From CAYVUV01 sp964455095 (GTDB lineage Bacteria; Desulfobacterota; Binatia; HRBIN30; CADEER01): a stretch of DNA of 58,655 bases. This document shows positions 26,928 to 34,761 of the stretch, piece by piece (positions within the stretch are counted from its first letter, which is position 1; each line of letters opens with the position of its first letter). The notes beneath the pieces are model-generated. The model ran no database searches, was not told the origin of the DNA, and saw only the letters and a list, made by a program, of their open reading frames with translations. Where the stretch lies: assembly GCA_964455095.1 (NCBI GenBank), contig CAYVUV010000238.1, forward strand, positions 1 to 58,655. The letters are read 5' to 3'. A program made the translations under genes and the position numbers.

Positions 26928-27285
26928 CACCCTCGATCGCCTCGTCGTCGAGCCCGAAGAAGTGCGCGATCTCGTGAATGACCGTCTTGCGGATCTCGCG
27001 CCGCAGCGCGCCCGGGCTGCGGAAGGCGTGCACCAGCGGGCGATAGAAGATGGTGATGCGATCGGGCAGCGCGCCCGAGTCATTGTCGCCGCGCTCGGTG
27101 ATCGGGACTCCTTCGTAGAGACCGAAGAGCGTGTCGCGGCGCGGATCGAGGCCCATCTCGGCGATCAGATCCGCCGCGGGCTCGTCGTCTACCACGACCT
27201 GGACATTCTCGAGATACGGTAGGAACGGATCCGGAATCTCGTCCAGGGCGTCCGTCACCAGGGCGCGAAAGCGCTCGCGATCCAT
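26917..27285 (-). CDS. metallopeptidase family protein (TTHA0227-like)
   Basis: A 122-residue minimal zincin. The zinc site is TVIHEIAHFFGLDDEAIE (HExxHxxGxxD). Upstream segments PDRITIFYRPL and SPGALRREIRKTV match the DUF1025/MMP_TTHA0227 family, which occurs widely as a small single-domain protein of unknown substrate. It is the first gene of the operon with methyltransferase, exonuclease and uvrB, and divergent from a lipoprotein gene. Confidence 0.9.
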   Translation of the reverse strand: MDRERFRALVTDALDEIPDPFLPYLENVQVVVDDEPAADLIAEMGLDPRRDTLFGLYEGVPITERGDNDSGALPDRITIFYRPLVHAFRSPGALRREIRKTVIHEIAHFFGLDDEAIEGDGY

Positions 27286-27360
27286 GTCGGCGAGCTTAGC
27301 CGAAATCGCCACCCGCGACACAACCTTGACCCCCTGCGGCGATCCTGCCACATACCCGCG

Positions 27361-28125
27361 ATGATCCATCGCAATCGAACGATTGGCCTGTTCGCCGCTC
27401 TCCTCGCCGTCGCGGGTATCGCCTGCGGCAAGAGCGGTTCGCGCGAGACGCGCCCCATCGAGGTCATCTACCGCGCCTCGGGCGTCGCCGGCACCCGCTT
27501 CCGCCTGCGCCCCGAGACGCCCACCGACTGCACCGGTTCCGGCATCCGCGGCTCCAACGGCGACCACCAATTTCCCCTGCGAATCTTCGAAGCCCCCCAC
27601 TTCTTCATCCTCGAGAACTTCTCCCAGCCGGTCAGCGCCACCTTCGAGGTGCTGCCCGACGAGAGCAATTCCCTGCGCGTCGATCTGTTCCTCGGCACCG
27701 ATCTGCGCGCGACGACCAGCCGCGACATCACACCCGGCAGCTGCGCCGATGTGAAGACCGGCGACCCGATCCCCGACGTGGTCGGACACCGGGTCCGCAT
27801 CGAGATCTGCGCCACCACAACGACCTTCCCCCCCGGTGTCTCCTGCCGCGATTTCCACGACGACGCCTTCGTCGCGTTCTTCGCCTCGCTGGGCGATCAG
27901 TTCAACACCAACGTCACCAGCTGCGACATCCGACCGGTCGCCGAAGCGTGCCGCACGCCGGCCACCCTCTTCATCGAGGACGCTCGCGAGACCGTCAGCG
28001 CCGCATTCGACCCCCTGGGGACCGAAAATCGCGATGCCGTGTTCCGCGTCGAGCTCTATGTCGACGACCGGCTGGCCGATGTCAGCACCGGCAAATCGAA
28101 CGTCCGCGTCGACGAAGATCTCTAA
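27361..28125 (+). CDS. hypothetical lipoprotein
   Basis: A 254-residue protein I do not recognise. It has a lipoprotein signal (RNRTIGLFAALLAVAGIAC, Cys at about 22), then a beta-rich mature region with seven cysteines and a repeated theme: ILENFSQPVSATFEV...SLRVDLFLG near the middle, and LFIEDARETVSAAFD...VFRVELYVDDRLAD near the end. This hints at two related beta domains, presumably periplasmic or surface-exposed. It is divergent from the metallopeptidase operon. A TTGACC hexamer lies 35 nt upstream of the start but without a good -10. Confidence 0.7.
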   Translation: MIHRNRTIGLFAALLAVAGIACGKSGSRETRPIEVIYRASGVAGTRFRLRPETPTDCTGSGIRGSNGDHQFPLRIFEAPHFFILENFSQPVSATFEVLPDESNSLRVDLFLGTDLRATTSRDITPGSCADVKTGDPIPDVVGHRVRIEICATTTTFPPGVSCRDFHDDAFVAFFASLGDQFNTNVTSCDIRPVAEACRTPATLFIEDARETVSAAFDPLGTENRDAVFRVELYVDDRLADVSTGKSNVRVDEDL

Positions 28126-28334
28126 GTGTTATCCACAGGACCCGCCTAGAGTGCCGCCGTACGGGCTTTTTTGCACCTCTCCGCGAGAGATTCTAGGATC
28201 TGCGGTTAACCAGCTGATTCAGCAGCTTTTATTTGCAGTCCCAAGCTGACTAAGTCGGCGCCAGGGGCCCCTGGCCCTTGTAAGGCGGGCATTTGCGGGC
28301 CGCAATCAACAGGTTCTCCACAATGGCTTGGTGG
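28126..28334. other. 209-nt intergenic region with DnaA-box and palindromes
   Basis: It contains a perfect DnaA-box sequence TTATCCACA (28129-28137), a near match TTCTCCACA (28314-28322) and a 16-bp perfect palindrome GCCAGGGGCCCCTGGC (28260-28275). There is also a small GCTG-att-CAGC hairpin followed by AGCTTTTATTT (28213-28233), and a T6 run at 28167. The hairpin/T-tract may end transcription of the lipoprotein gene. No coding sequence is apparent. Confidence 0.45.
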
Positions 28335-29498
28335 TCAGGCTCGCCGGGCTGCTTCGACAACCTTGCGCGCCGCATCGGCCATGTCGGTGGCTGAAATAAT
28401 GTTCAGTCCAGAATCGTCGAGAATCTTGCGGCCGATCTCGACGTTGGTGCCTTCCAGGCGAACGACCAGGGGCACCTGCAGCTTGGTCTGGCGCGCCGCT
28501 TCGACCACACCATTGGCGATGATGTCGCACTTCATGATGCCGCCGAAAATGTTGACCAGCACGGCGCGCACGCCGTCGTCGGAGAGCAGAATCTTGAACG
28601 CCTCGGTTACCTTCTCGGTGGTGGCGCCGCCGCCGACATCGAGGAAGTTGGCTGGCTCGCCGCCGAAGTGCTTGATGATGTCCATGGTCGCCATGGCCAG
28701 CCCTGCCCCGTTGACCATGCAGCCGATGTTGCCGTCGAGGGCGATGTAGCTGAGGTCGAACTTCGACGCCTCGACCTCGCGCGGGTCCTCTTCGTTGAGG
28801 TCGCGCAACTCGCGCAACTCCGGGTGCCGGTAGAGGGCGTTGTCGTCAAAGCCCATCTTGGCGTCGAGGGCCAGCAGGTCGCCCTGCTTGGTGAGCACCA
28901 GCGGGTTGATCTCGGCCATCGACCCGTCGCAGTCCATGAAGGCGCGGTAGAGGGCGGTCATGAACGCGACCGCCTTGTTGACCGACGCCTTGGGGATGCC
29001 GATACCGTAGGCGAGATTGCGTGCCTGGTAGGCCTGCAGCCCGACGGCCGGGTCGATGCTCTCGCGCAGGATCTTCTCGGGTGAGTGCGCCGCCACCTCC
29101 TCGATCTCCACGCCGCCTTCGGCCGAGGCCATCATCGCCGGCCGGCCGGTGGCGCGGTCGACGACCATGCCGAGGTAGAACTCGCGCTCGATGTCGCTCA
29201 CCTGTTCGGCGAGCAGGCGCCGCACGACCCGGCCGCCCGGGCCGGTCTGGTGCGTCACCAACGTGCGACCGAGCAGGTTGCGCGCGAATTCCTGTGCTTC
29301 CTCGGGGCTACGGCACACCTTCACACCGCCGGCCTTGCCGCGTCCGCCGGCGTGGATCTGCGCCTTGATCACCGCCGTTCCACCCAACTCGCTGGTCGCC
29401 GCGGCCGCATCTTCAGGGCTTACGACCTCGCGTCCGCTCGGCACCGCCACGCCGTAGCGCTTCAGGATCGCTTTGCCCTGGAACTCGTGCACATTCAT
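28335..29498 (-). CDS. sucC: succinate-CoA ligase (ADP-forming), beta subunit
   Basis: A 387-residue ATP-grasp subunit of succinyl-CoA synthetase in the TCA cycle. It has the family start MNVHEFQGKAILKRYGV, the KAQIHAGGRGKAGGVK nucleotide-binding segment, SMAEINPLVLT and the C-terminal NIFGGIMKCDIIANGV. Length equals the E. coli enzyme. It follows mdh on the same strand after 20 nt. The alpha subunit gene sucD, which nearly always comes next, is absent: 209 nt of noncoding sequence follow the stop. Confidence 0.96.
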   Translation of the reverse strand: MNVHEFQGKAILKRYGVAVPSGREVVSPEDAAAATSELGGTAVIKAQIHAGGRGKAGGVKVCRSPEEAQEFARNLLGRTLVTHQTGPGGRVVRRLLAEQVSDIEREFYLGMVVDRATGRPAMMASAEGGVEIEEVAAHSPEKILRESIDPAVGLQAYQARNLAYGIGIPKASVNKAVAFMTALYRAFMDCDGSMAEINPLVLTKQGDLLALDAKMGFDDNALYRHPELRELRDLNEEDPREVEASKFDLSYIALDGNIGCMVNGAGLAMATMDIIKHFGGEPANFLDVGGGATTEKVTEAFKILLSDDGVRAVLVNIFGGIMKCDIIANGVVEAARQTKLQVPLVVRLEGTNVEIGRKILDDSGLNIISATDMADAARKVVEAARRA

Positions 29499-29518
29499 GT
29501 TCTGGCTCCCGCTGCCGC

Positions 29519-30460
29519 TCAGGCGCTGAGAAACTTCTCCGACGCTGTCACCAACTCGCGCACATGCGAGACCGAGACCTCGAGGGCGGCGCGTTCCTCT
29601 TTGTTCAGTTCGACCTCGATGACCTTCTCGACCCCGCCGGCGCCGATCTGCACCGGCACGCCGACGTAGAAGCCGCTGACGCCGTACTCGCCTTCGAGCA
29701 ACGCAGCGCAGGGGAGGATCTCCTTCTTGTCGAACAGGTACGCCTCGGCCATGCGGATGGCGGCGGCCGCCGGCGTGTAGAAGGCCGAGCCGTTCTTCAG
29801 CAGGTTCATGATTTCGCCGCCGCCGCCGCGCGTGCGCTGTTCGATCGCCGCCAGGCGATCGGGCTTGATGAGGCGGTCGACGGGTACACCGCCGACGTGG
29901 CACAGGCTACGCACCGGCACCATGTCGTCGCCGTGGCCGCCGAGGACGATCGCCGACACGCTCTGCACCGAGACGCCGAGCTCCATGGCGACGAAGGTGC
30001 GGTAGCGGGCTGAGTCGAGCACGCCGGCCTGGCCGATGACCTTCTGCTTGGGAAAGCCGGTGACGCGCTTCATGACGGTCACCATCGCATCGAGCGGGTT
30101 GGTGATGACGATGACGAACGCGTTGGGCGCATGCTGCTTGATGCCCTCGGCCACCGTCTTCATCACCTTGACGTTGATGCTCAGCAAGTCGTCGCGGCTC
30201 ATACCGGGCCGGCGCGGCGAGCCGGCGGTGACGATGCAGACGTCGGCGCCCTTGATGTCGGCCAGGTCGATGGTGCCCGTGACGCTGGCATCGAAGCCCT
30301 CGATCGGTCCCGATTCCAGCAGGTCCAGCGCCTTGCCCTGCGGCAGGCCGTCGATGACGTCGAACAGCACGACATCGCCCAGTTTCTTCAGCAGCGCCAG
30401 GTGGGCCAGCGTCCCACCGATCATCCCCGACCCGATCATCGCAATCTTGCGTCGACTCAT
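29519..30460 (-). CDS. mdh: malate dehydrogenase (LDH-like type)
   Basis: A 313-residue NAD-dependent dehydrogenase. It has the Rossmann loop IGSGMIGGTLAHL, the acidic FDVIDGLPQGKALDL that selects NAD, substrate arginines in GSPRRPGMSRDDLL, ITNPLDAMV, and the catalytic His in VLGGHGDDMVP. The two arginines after GSPR (Arg-x5-Arg) are as in malate rather than lactate enzymes. It is first in an operon with sucC and is preceded by GGAAAGGAAG. It acts in the TCA cycle. Confidence 0.95.
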   Translation of the reverse strand: MSRRKIAMIGSGMIGGTLAHLALLKKLGDVVLFDVIDGLPQGKALDLLESGPIEGFDASVTGTIDLADIKGADVCIVTAGSPRRPGMSRDDLLSINVKVMKTVAEGIKQHAPNAFVIVITNPLDAMVTVMKRVTGFPKQKVIGQAGVLDSARYRTFVAMELGVSVQSVSAIVLGGHGDDMVPVRSLCHVGGVPVDRLIKPDRLAAIEQRTRGGGGEIMNLLKNGSAFYTPAAAAIRMAEAYLFDKKEILPCAALLEGEYGVSGFYVGVPVQIGAGGVEKVIEVELNKEERAALEVSVSHVRELVTASEKFLSA

Positions 30461-30669
30461 GATGCTTCGCTTCCTTTCCGCACATATGTGGATGGGCGTC
30501 AGCGCGGCCGCGCCGGCCCGAATGTCAGCCGCTTTTAATACCCGCGTTCGCGCAGCGCAGCAAGCCGAGGGGCGCCGCGCCCGACTCGATTGCGCATTCG
30601 CGGTGGAATCACTAAAGCGCATGCCGTGCGCGCGCCGCGTCGGCAGCGCGCACGCAACCAGGAGGGCGC

Positions 30670-31473
30670 ATGGCGTACGAGCACATCGAACTGACCCGCG
30701 ACGCCGCCGGGGTCGTCACCGTTACCTTGAACAGCCCCGAGACGCGCAACGCGATGACGCCCGCCATGGGCGACGACCTGCGCCACGCCGTCGAGGAGAT
30801 CCGCGCCGATGCCGCCGCGCGCGTCGTTGTCATCACCGGCGCCGGCAAGGCGTTCAGTTCCGGCGGCGACCTCGGTATGCTGGCGCGCGACGCCGGTTTG
30901 AGCACCGATGCCGACAGCCCGACCATGGCCGGCTCGCCGCGCGACTTCTATGCCCGCTTTCTTTCCGTCCGCAGCCTGCCCATGCCGACCATCGCCGCCA
31001 TCAACGGCCACGCCATCGGCGCCGGACTTTGCTTCGCGCTCGCCTGCGACCTGCGCATCGCCGCCGCCGACGCCAAGATGGGCATGACGTTCACCAAGCT
31101 CGGCATCCACCCCGGCATGGGCGCCACCTACTTCCTGCCGCGCCTGATCGGCACGGCGCGCGCCTGCGAGCTGTTCTTCACCGGCCGCATCATCGACGCC
31201 ACCGAGGCCGAACGCCTCGGTATCCTCAGCCGCGTCGTCGCGCGCGACGACTTCGCCGGCGCGGTGCGCGCCCTGGCCGAAGAGATCGCCGCCGCCGGGC
31301 CGGCCGCCGTGCGCATGACCAAGCGCGCCATCTACCGCGGTCCCGAGCACAGCCTCGAGGACATGCTCGACTTCGAATCCCTGCAGCAGAGCTTCACCTT
31401 CACCACCGCCGACGCGCGCGAGGGCATCACCGCCGTGATGGAAAAGCGCGCGCCGCGCTTCTCCGGCAAGTGA
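30670..31473 (+). CDS. enoyl-CoA hydratase/isomerase family protein
   Basis: A 267-residue crotonase-fold protein. The oxyanion-hole segments are FSSGGDLGML and NGHAIGAGLCFALACDLRIA. The Glu region in LGIHPGMGATYFLPRLIG has Gly-Met where classical hydratases keep a catalytic Glu, so the precise reaction is open. The ATG at 30670 follows AGGAGGG. It is flanked by mdh (divergent) and an inverted-repeat element downstream. It may belong to fatty or aromatic acid beta-oxidation with the thiolase opposite (inference). Confidence 0.88.
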   Translation: MAYEHIELTRDAAGVVTVTLNSPETRNAMTPAMGDDLRHAVEEIRADAAARVVVITGAGKAFSSGGDLGMLARDAGLSTDADSPTMAGSPRDFYARFLSVRSLPMPTIAAINGHAIGAGLCFALACDLRIAAADAKMGMTFTKLGIHPGMGATYFLPRLIGTARACELFFTGRIIDATEAERLGILSRVVARDDFAGAVRALAEEIAAAGPAAVRMTKRAIYRGPEHSLEDMLDFESLQQSFTFTTADAREGITAVMEKRAPRFSGK

Positions 31474-31493
31474 AAAGAGCAGGCCGGATTCTC

Positions 31494-31608
31494 AACCACA
31501 GAGGACACAGAGAACACAGACATAAGATTGAGAAGAAAAATGCTGAGCCAAGAAACTCTTCTCTTCGGCTCTCTCTGAACTCTGTGTCCTCTGTGTTCTC
31601 TGTGGTTA
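31494..31608. mobile_element. MITE-like inverted-repeat element, copy 1
   Basis: A 115-bp element whose ends are long inverted repeats. The left end is AACCACAGAGGACACAGAGA and the right end the complement of AACCACAGAGAACACAGAGG. The centre is AT-richer than the genome. A second copy lies at 41955-42083 with near-identical ends and an unrelated centre. No transposase is encoded. Both copies lie between convergent genes. Confidence 0.7.
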
Positions 31609-31626
31609 ACAGTTTTCTTTTCAGGT

Positions 31627-32769
31627 TCACCGCTGCAGCACCACGACCGACGCGTTGGCGCCGCGGCCGACCGTATGCGCCAGCGCGAGCCGCGCGTCGG
31701 GAACCTGCCGCGCCCCCGCTTCGCCGCGCAGTTGCCAATAGAGCTCGATCACCTGCCCCAGTCCCGAGGCGCCCAGCGGCTCGCCCTTCGACAGCAGGCC
31801 GCCGCTCGGATTGACCGGCAGCGCGCCGCCCATCTCGGTGCGGCCCTCGGCGATCCATTGACCTGATTTGCCCTTCGGACACAGGCCCAGCTCTTCGTAG
31901 GAAAGCAGCTCGCGGGCCGAGTCGGTGTCCTGCAGCTCGACGACGTCGAGGTCCTGTGGGCCGATGCCCGCCTCTTCGTAGGCGGCCTGTGCCGCCAGCT
32001 CGGTCGGCGGCGCGATCGCGTCGTCGGCCAGGCCGCACATCGGCGTGTGCTCGCCGAGCACGTTGCCGGGCAGATGCGAGCGCAGCGTCGCGGCGGCAAC
32101 GCACACCTGTCGCGCGCCGCCGCGGGCGCGCCGCAGCACGATCGCGGCCGCGCCCTCGTTTGGCGAGCACAGCATATACAGCGTCAATGGCTCGCAGACG
32201 ACCGCCGAGGCGAGCACGGATTCGAGGCTGAACTCCTTGCGGAACATGGCGTACGGGTTGTGCACGCCGTGGCGGTGATTCTTCACCGACACCTGCGCCA
32301 GATCGCGCTTGGTCACGCCCGATTCCAGCATCAGCCGCTGCGCGCGCAATGCAAAGTACGCCGGCGTCACCGCCAGGCCCGCCTCTTCGCGCCAGGGCTC
32401 GAAGAAGGAGGAGCGAATGATCCCCTTCGGCATCTTCTCCATGCCGAAGACCAGCACGCAGTCGTAGCGCCCGCTGCGGATGGCGTCGACCCCGAGCCCG
32501 AGCGCGGCGCCGCCGCTGGCGCACCCGGCCTCGACGTTCATGATCGGCATGCCGGTCATACCCAGCGCCGTCAGCACCTTGTGGCCGGCCGCGACCCCCG
32601 TGTACACCGTGCCGCAGTACGCCGCCTGGAAGCCGCCGCGCTCCATGCCGGCCTCCGCCAGCGCCGCCCGCACGGCCGCGACGCCCATGTCGACGACACT
32701 CTTCTCGCCGAAGCGGCCGAATGGGTGCATGCCGACCCCGGCGATTTCCACGGCCCCGGCCACGTTCAC
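31627..32769 (-). CDS. thiolase family protein (lipid-transfer/SCP2-thiolase type)
   Basis: A 380-residue thiolase-fold protein. The nucleophile Cys83 lies in NVEAGCASGGAAL and a C-terminal histidine in LAHTVGRGANASVVVL (His365). The otherwise conserved Gly-His-Pro is Gly-Glu-Pro (SKGEPLGASG, Glu330). This subgroup pairs with DUF35 proteins, as the gene just upstream shows (GTGA overlap), and such pairs include thiolytic and retro-aldol enzymes of steroid and acyl side-chain breakdown. Which reaction applies cannot be told. It is the last gene of an operon beginning at 34676. Confidence 0.88.
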   Translation of the reverse strand: MNVAGAVEIAGVGMHPFGRFGEKSVVDMGVAAVRAALAEAGMERGGFQAAYCGTVYTGVAAGHKVLTALGMTGMPIMNVEAGCASGGAALGLGVDAIRSGRYDCVLVFGMEKMPKGIIRSSFFEPWREEAGLAVTPAYFALRAQRLMLESGVTKRDLAQVSVKNHRHGVHNPYAMFRKEFSLESVLASAVVCEPLTLYMLCSPNEGAAAIVLRRARGGARQVCVAAATLRSHLPGNVLGEHTPMCGLADDAIAPPTELAAQAAYEEAGIGPQDLDVVELQDTDSARELLSYEELGLCPKGKSGQWIAEGRTEMGGALPVNPSGGLLSKGEPLGASGLGQVIELYWQLRGEAGARQVPDARLALAHTVGRGANASVVVLQR

Positions 32770-33173
32770 GCTCCTTCCGGCGCAAAGGCGTAGCTGGCCA
32801 CCTCGCGCCCCTGTTCGTCGACGTGCAGGGTGGTGAACACCAGCACCATCGGCTGTCCGATGCGCAACTTGCCCACGTCGGCCTCGGTCAGCCGACTGAT
32901 GAGGCGAATGCCCTCCGGCAGCTCGACGACGCCGAAGCCGAACGGCACCTCGCCACGGTATCCCGGCGGCCGGTTGCCGACCGAGGTGAACAGGCGCAAC
33001 GTGCCGCGCTCGCCGAGGAATCGCTCGGTGCACCCCGGAGCCGAGCAGTAGGGACAGGTCTCGGCGCGCGGAAAGTGACAGCGCGCGCAGGCCGGGCAGA
33101 GTCCGCCGATCAGCCGCCCGCCGGCGCCGTCGGCACTGAAAAGGCCCTCGGTGACGGGCACGCGTTGGCTCAT
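32766..33173 (-). CDS. DUF35 zinc-ribbon/OB-fold protein
   Basis: A 135-residue acyl-CoA-associated protein. The rubredoxin-like zinc ribbon is visible as CPACARCHFPRAETCPYC, followed by an OB-fold (GTLRLFTSVGNRPPGYRGEVPFGFGVVELPEG). DUF35 proteins form complexes with thiolase-like partners and often bind the CoA part of the substrate. The partner is the next gene. It overlaps both neighbours by 4 nt. Confidence 0.9.
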   Translation of the reverse strand: MSQRVPVTEGLFSADGAGGRLIGGLCPACARCHFPRAETCPYCSAPGCTERFLGERGTLRLFTSVGNRPPGYRGEVPFGFGVVELPEGIRLISRLTEADVGKLRIGQPMVLVFTTLHVDEQGREVASYAFAPEGA

Positions 33174-33568
33174 TCGAACTCCTGGAAGTTCGAGACGCGC
33201 CAGGCCCCATCCTCCTGCTTGCGCATGGTGATCAGCCAGTGGCGCGTGAAGGTGTCGGCATCCTCGACCCGGATCACACCTTCGTAGAGGAGCGACACGC
33301 TGTCGTCGGTCTCGTCCTTGGTCTCCTTCAGCGTGTAGCTGACATGCGGCTTGCGCGTCGCCGAGTCGATCTCCTGGCCATCGATGAGATGCTCCATCTC
33401 GAGCACCTTGCTCGCCGCCAGCCCGGTGGTGTACTCGCGGGCGCCGGGCAGGTTCATGCGCACGTAGTGCTCGTCGAGAAACCGCTCGGCGATGCCGCGC
33501 GGTGTGTCACCGCCGCCCTTGCAGGCACCGACGCAGAACAGGAGCGCGAGGGTGAGTCGACGGATCAT
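33170..33568 (-). CDS. small hypothetical lipoprotein
   Basis: A 132-residue protein with a lipoprotein signal (RRLTLALLFCVGAC, Cys at about 16). The mature part GIAERFLDEHYVRMNLPGAREY...WRVSNFQEFE is an alpha+beta domain with the feel of the NTF2-like/DUF4878 fold, though I cannot assign it. Its start ATGA overlaps the Zn-ribbon gene, and its stop overlaps the DUF35 start. It should be periplasmic or membrane-anchored, which is odd in an otherwise cytoplasmic operon. Confidence 0.75.
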   Translation of the reverse strand: MIRRLTLALLFCVGACKGGGDTPRGIAERFLDEHYVRMNLPGAREYTTGLAASKVLEMEHLIDGQEIDSATRKPHVSYTLKETKDETDDSVSLLYEGVIRVEDADTFTRHWLITMRKQEDGAWRVSNFQEFE

Positions 33569-33870
33569 GGGCGCTCCTTCTTGCGAAACAGGGCACCGAG
33601 CTGCGCGCGGGCGCCGCTGGCGGGCGCCGCGAGCGACGCGCCGCGCCGAAAGCGGAAGTAGTCGCAGAAGTTGCCGCTCTCCTTCTCGACCTGGCGCTCG
33701 CTCTGCGGCTCGCGGCATTGGTTGTGCGCCGCCGGCGCGTAGTGCTCACAGTTGCGGCAGCAGTGCAGATCGCTGCCGCAGCGCAGGCAGGTGTCGCGCC
33801 GCCCGACCCGTTCCACGGTGCCGATATCGGTCGCGCAGCGATGGCAGGCGCGCACCGCCGCAGCGCTCAC
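33565..33870 (-). CDS. conserved Cys-rich (zinc-ribbon-like) small protein
   Basis: A 101-residue protein. Cysteine pairs CHRC, CLRC, HCCRNC and single Cys in NQCREP and NFCDYF suggest two or three metal sites. HCCRNCEHY and CREPQSERQVEKESGNFCDYF are, as I recall, conserved in an uncharacterised family of deltaproteobacterial and related genomes. Function is unknown. The GTG start at 33870 overlaps the hydrolase stop (GTGA), and its own stop overlaps the lipoprotein start. Confidence 0.75.
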   Translation of the reverse strand: MSAAAVRACHRCATDIGTVERVGRRDTCLRCGSDLHCCRNCEHYAPAAHNQCREPQSERQVEKESGNFCDYFRFRRGASLAAPASGARAQLGALFRKKERP

Positions 33871-34676
33871 GCGCGCTCCGACGCGGCGCGGCGCAGCGGT
33901 GTGCCCGGAGCGTCCGCCTCCAGCCGGGCCAGCATCCACTCGACGATATCGCCGAGTAGCCGGTCGAGCAGCGCCGCATCGGAAAAGCGGTGGTCGGCAC
34001 CCGCATAGCGCAGCAGCGCGGCCCTGCCCGGCACGGCGTCAGCGATGGCGTCGCCATCCGCGCACGGCACGATCTCGTCATCGGTTCCGTGCGTCACCAG
34101 CAGGGGGCACTGAATCCGCCGCACGGCGGCGAGCACGTCGAGGGCTTCCACATCTTCGAGAAATCCGTAACGCAGCGGCACGCCGTAGACGGGATAGACA
34201 CCGTCCCGTTGCCACTGCAGTCGTTCCTCGGCGGACAGTCGGCGCGCCAAGCGGCCGGGCACGGCCACCGCTGCGATGGTCGCGAGCGCTGCCACATCCG
34301 CTTCCTCCGCGGTAAAGAGCAGCGCCACGGTGCCGCCCAGCGACGAGCCGACGATGCCGAGCGGACCCGCCACGCGCTGGCGGGCGAACTGCCAGGCGCC
34401 GGCGAGGTCCTCGACCTCGCCGCTGACGGTCAAATCGAGGAAGTCGCCTTCCGACTCGCCGACGTAGGAGAAATCGAAGCGCAGAACATCGCAACCCGCG
34501 GCGGCCAGGCTCTCGGCCATGCGTACCGACTTGAGACCTTCCTTCGACGACTCCATACCGTGACAGAGAATCACGCCGCGCTGGCCCGCGCCGTGATGCC
34601 AGACGCCGACCAACCGCCCGCCGCGCCGGCTGCGGAAGACGACGCGCTCCAGACTCTGCCGCTCGCGTGCACTCAC
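33867..34676 (-). CDS. alpha/beta hydrolase
   Basis: A 269-residue serine hydrolase. The oxyanion segment is ILCHGMESSKEG, the nucleophile elbow GIVGSSLGGTVAL, the acid in VTHGTDDEIVP and the His in YAGADHRFSD. It resembles the dienelactone-hydrolase/prolyl-oligopeptidase-like esterases. The GTG at 34676 is preferred because GGAAGGGTG lies at the junction and the sequence before it is in another gene's promoter region. It is the first gene of the five-gene operon ending in the thiolase. Confidence 0.85.
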   Translation of the reverse strand: MSARERQSLERVVFRSRRGGRLVGVWHHGAGQRGVILCHGMESSKEGLKSVRMAESLAAAGCDVLRFDFSYVGESEGDFLDLTVSGEVEDLAGAWQFARQRVAGPLGIVGSSLGGTVALLFTAEEADVAALATIAAVAVPGRLARRLSAEERLQWQRDGVYPVYGVPLRYGFLEDVEALDVLAAVRRIQCPLLVTHGTDDEIVPCADGDAIADAVPGRAALLRYAGADHRFSDAALLDRLLGDIVEWMLARLEADAPGTPLRRAASERA

Positions 34677-34761
34677 CCTTCCTTGCCCCTCCGAAACTCG
34701 GTTGATACCATACGCCTCCCGCCGGTCCAACGCGGGCGTTGAGGAGCACTTTCGAGGGGAG

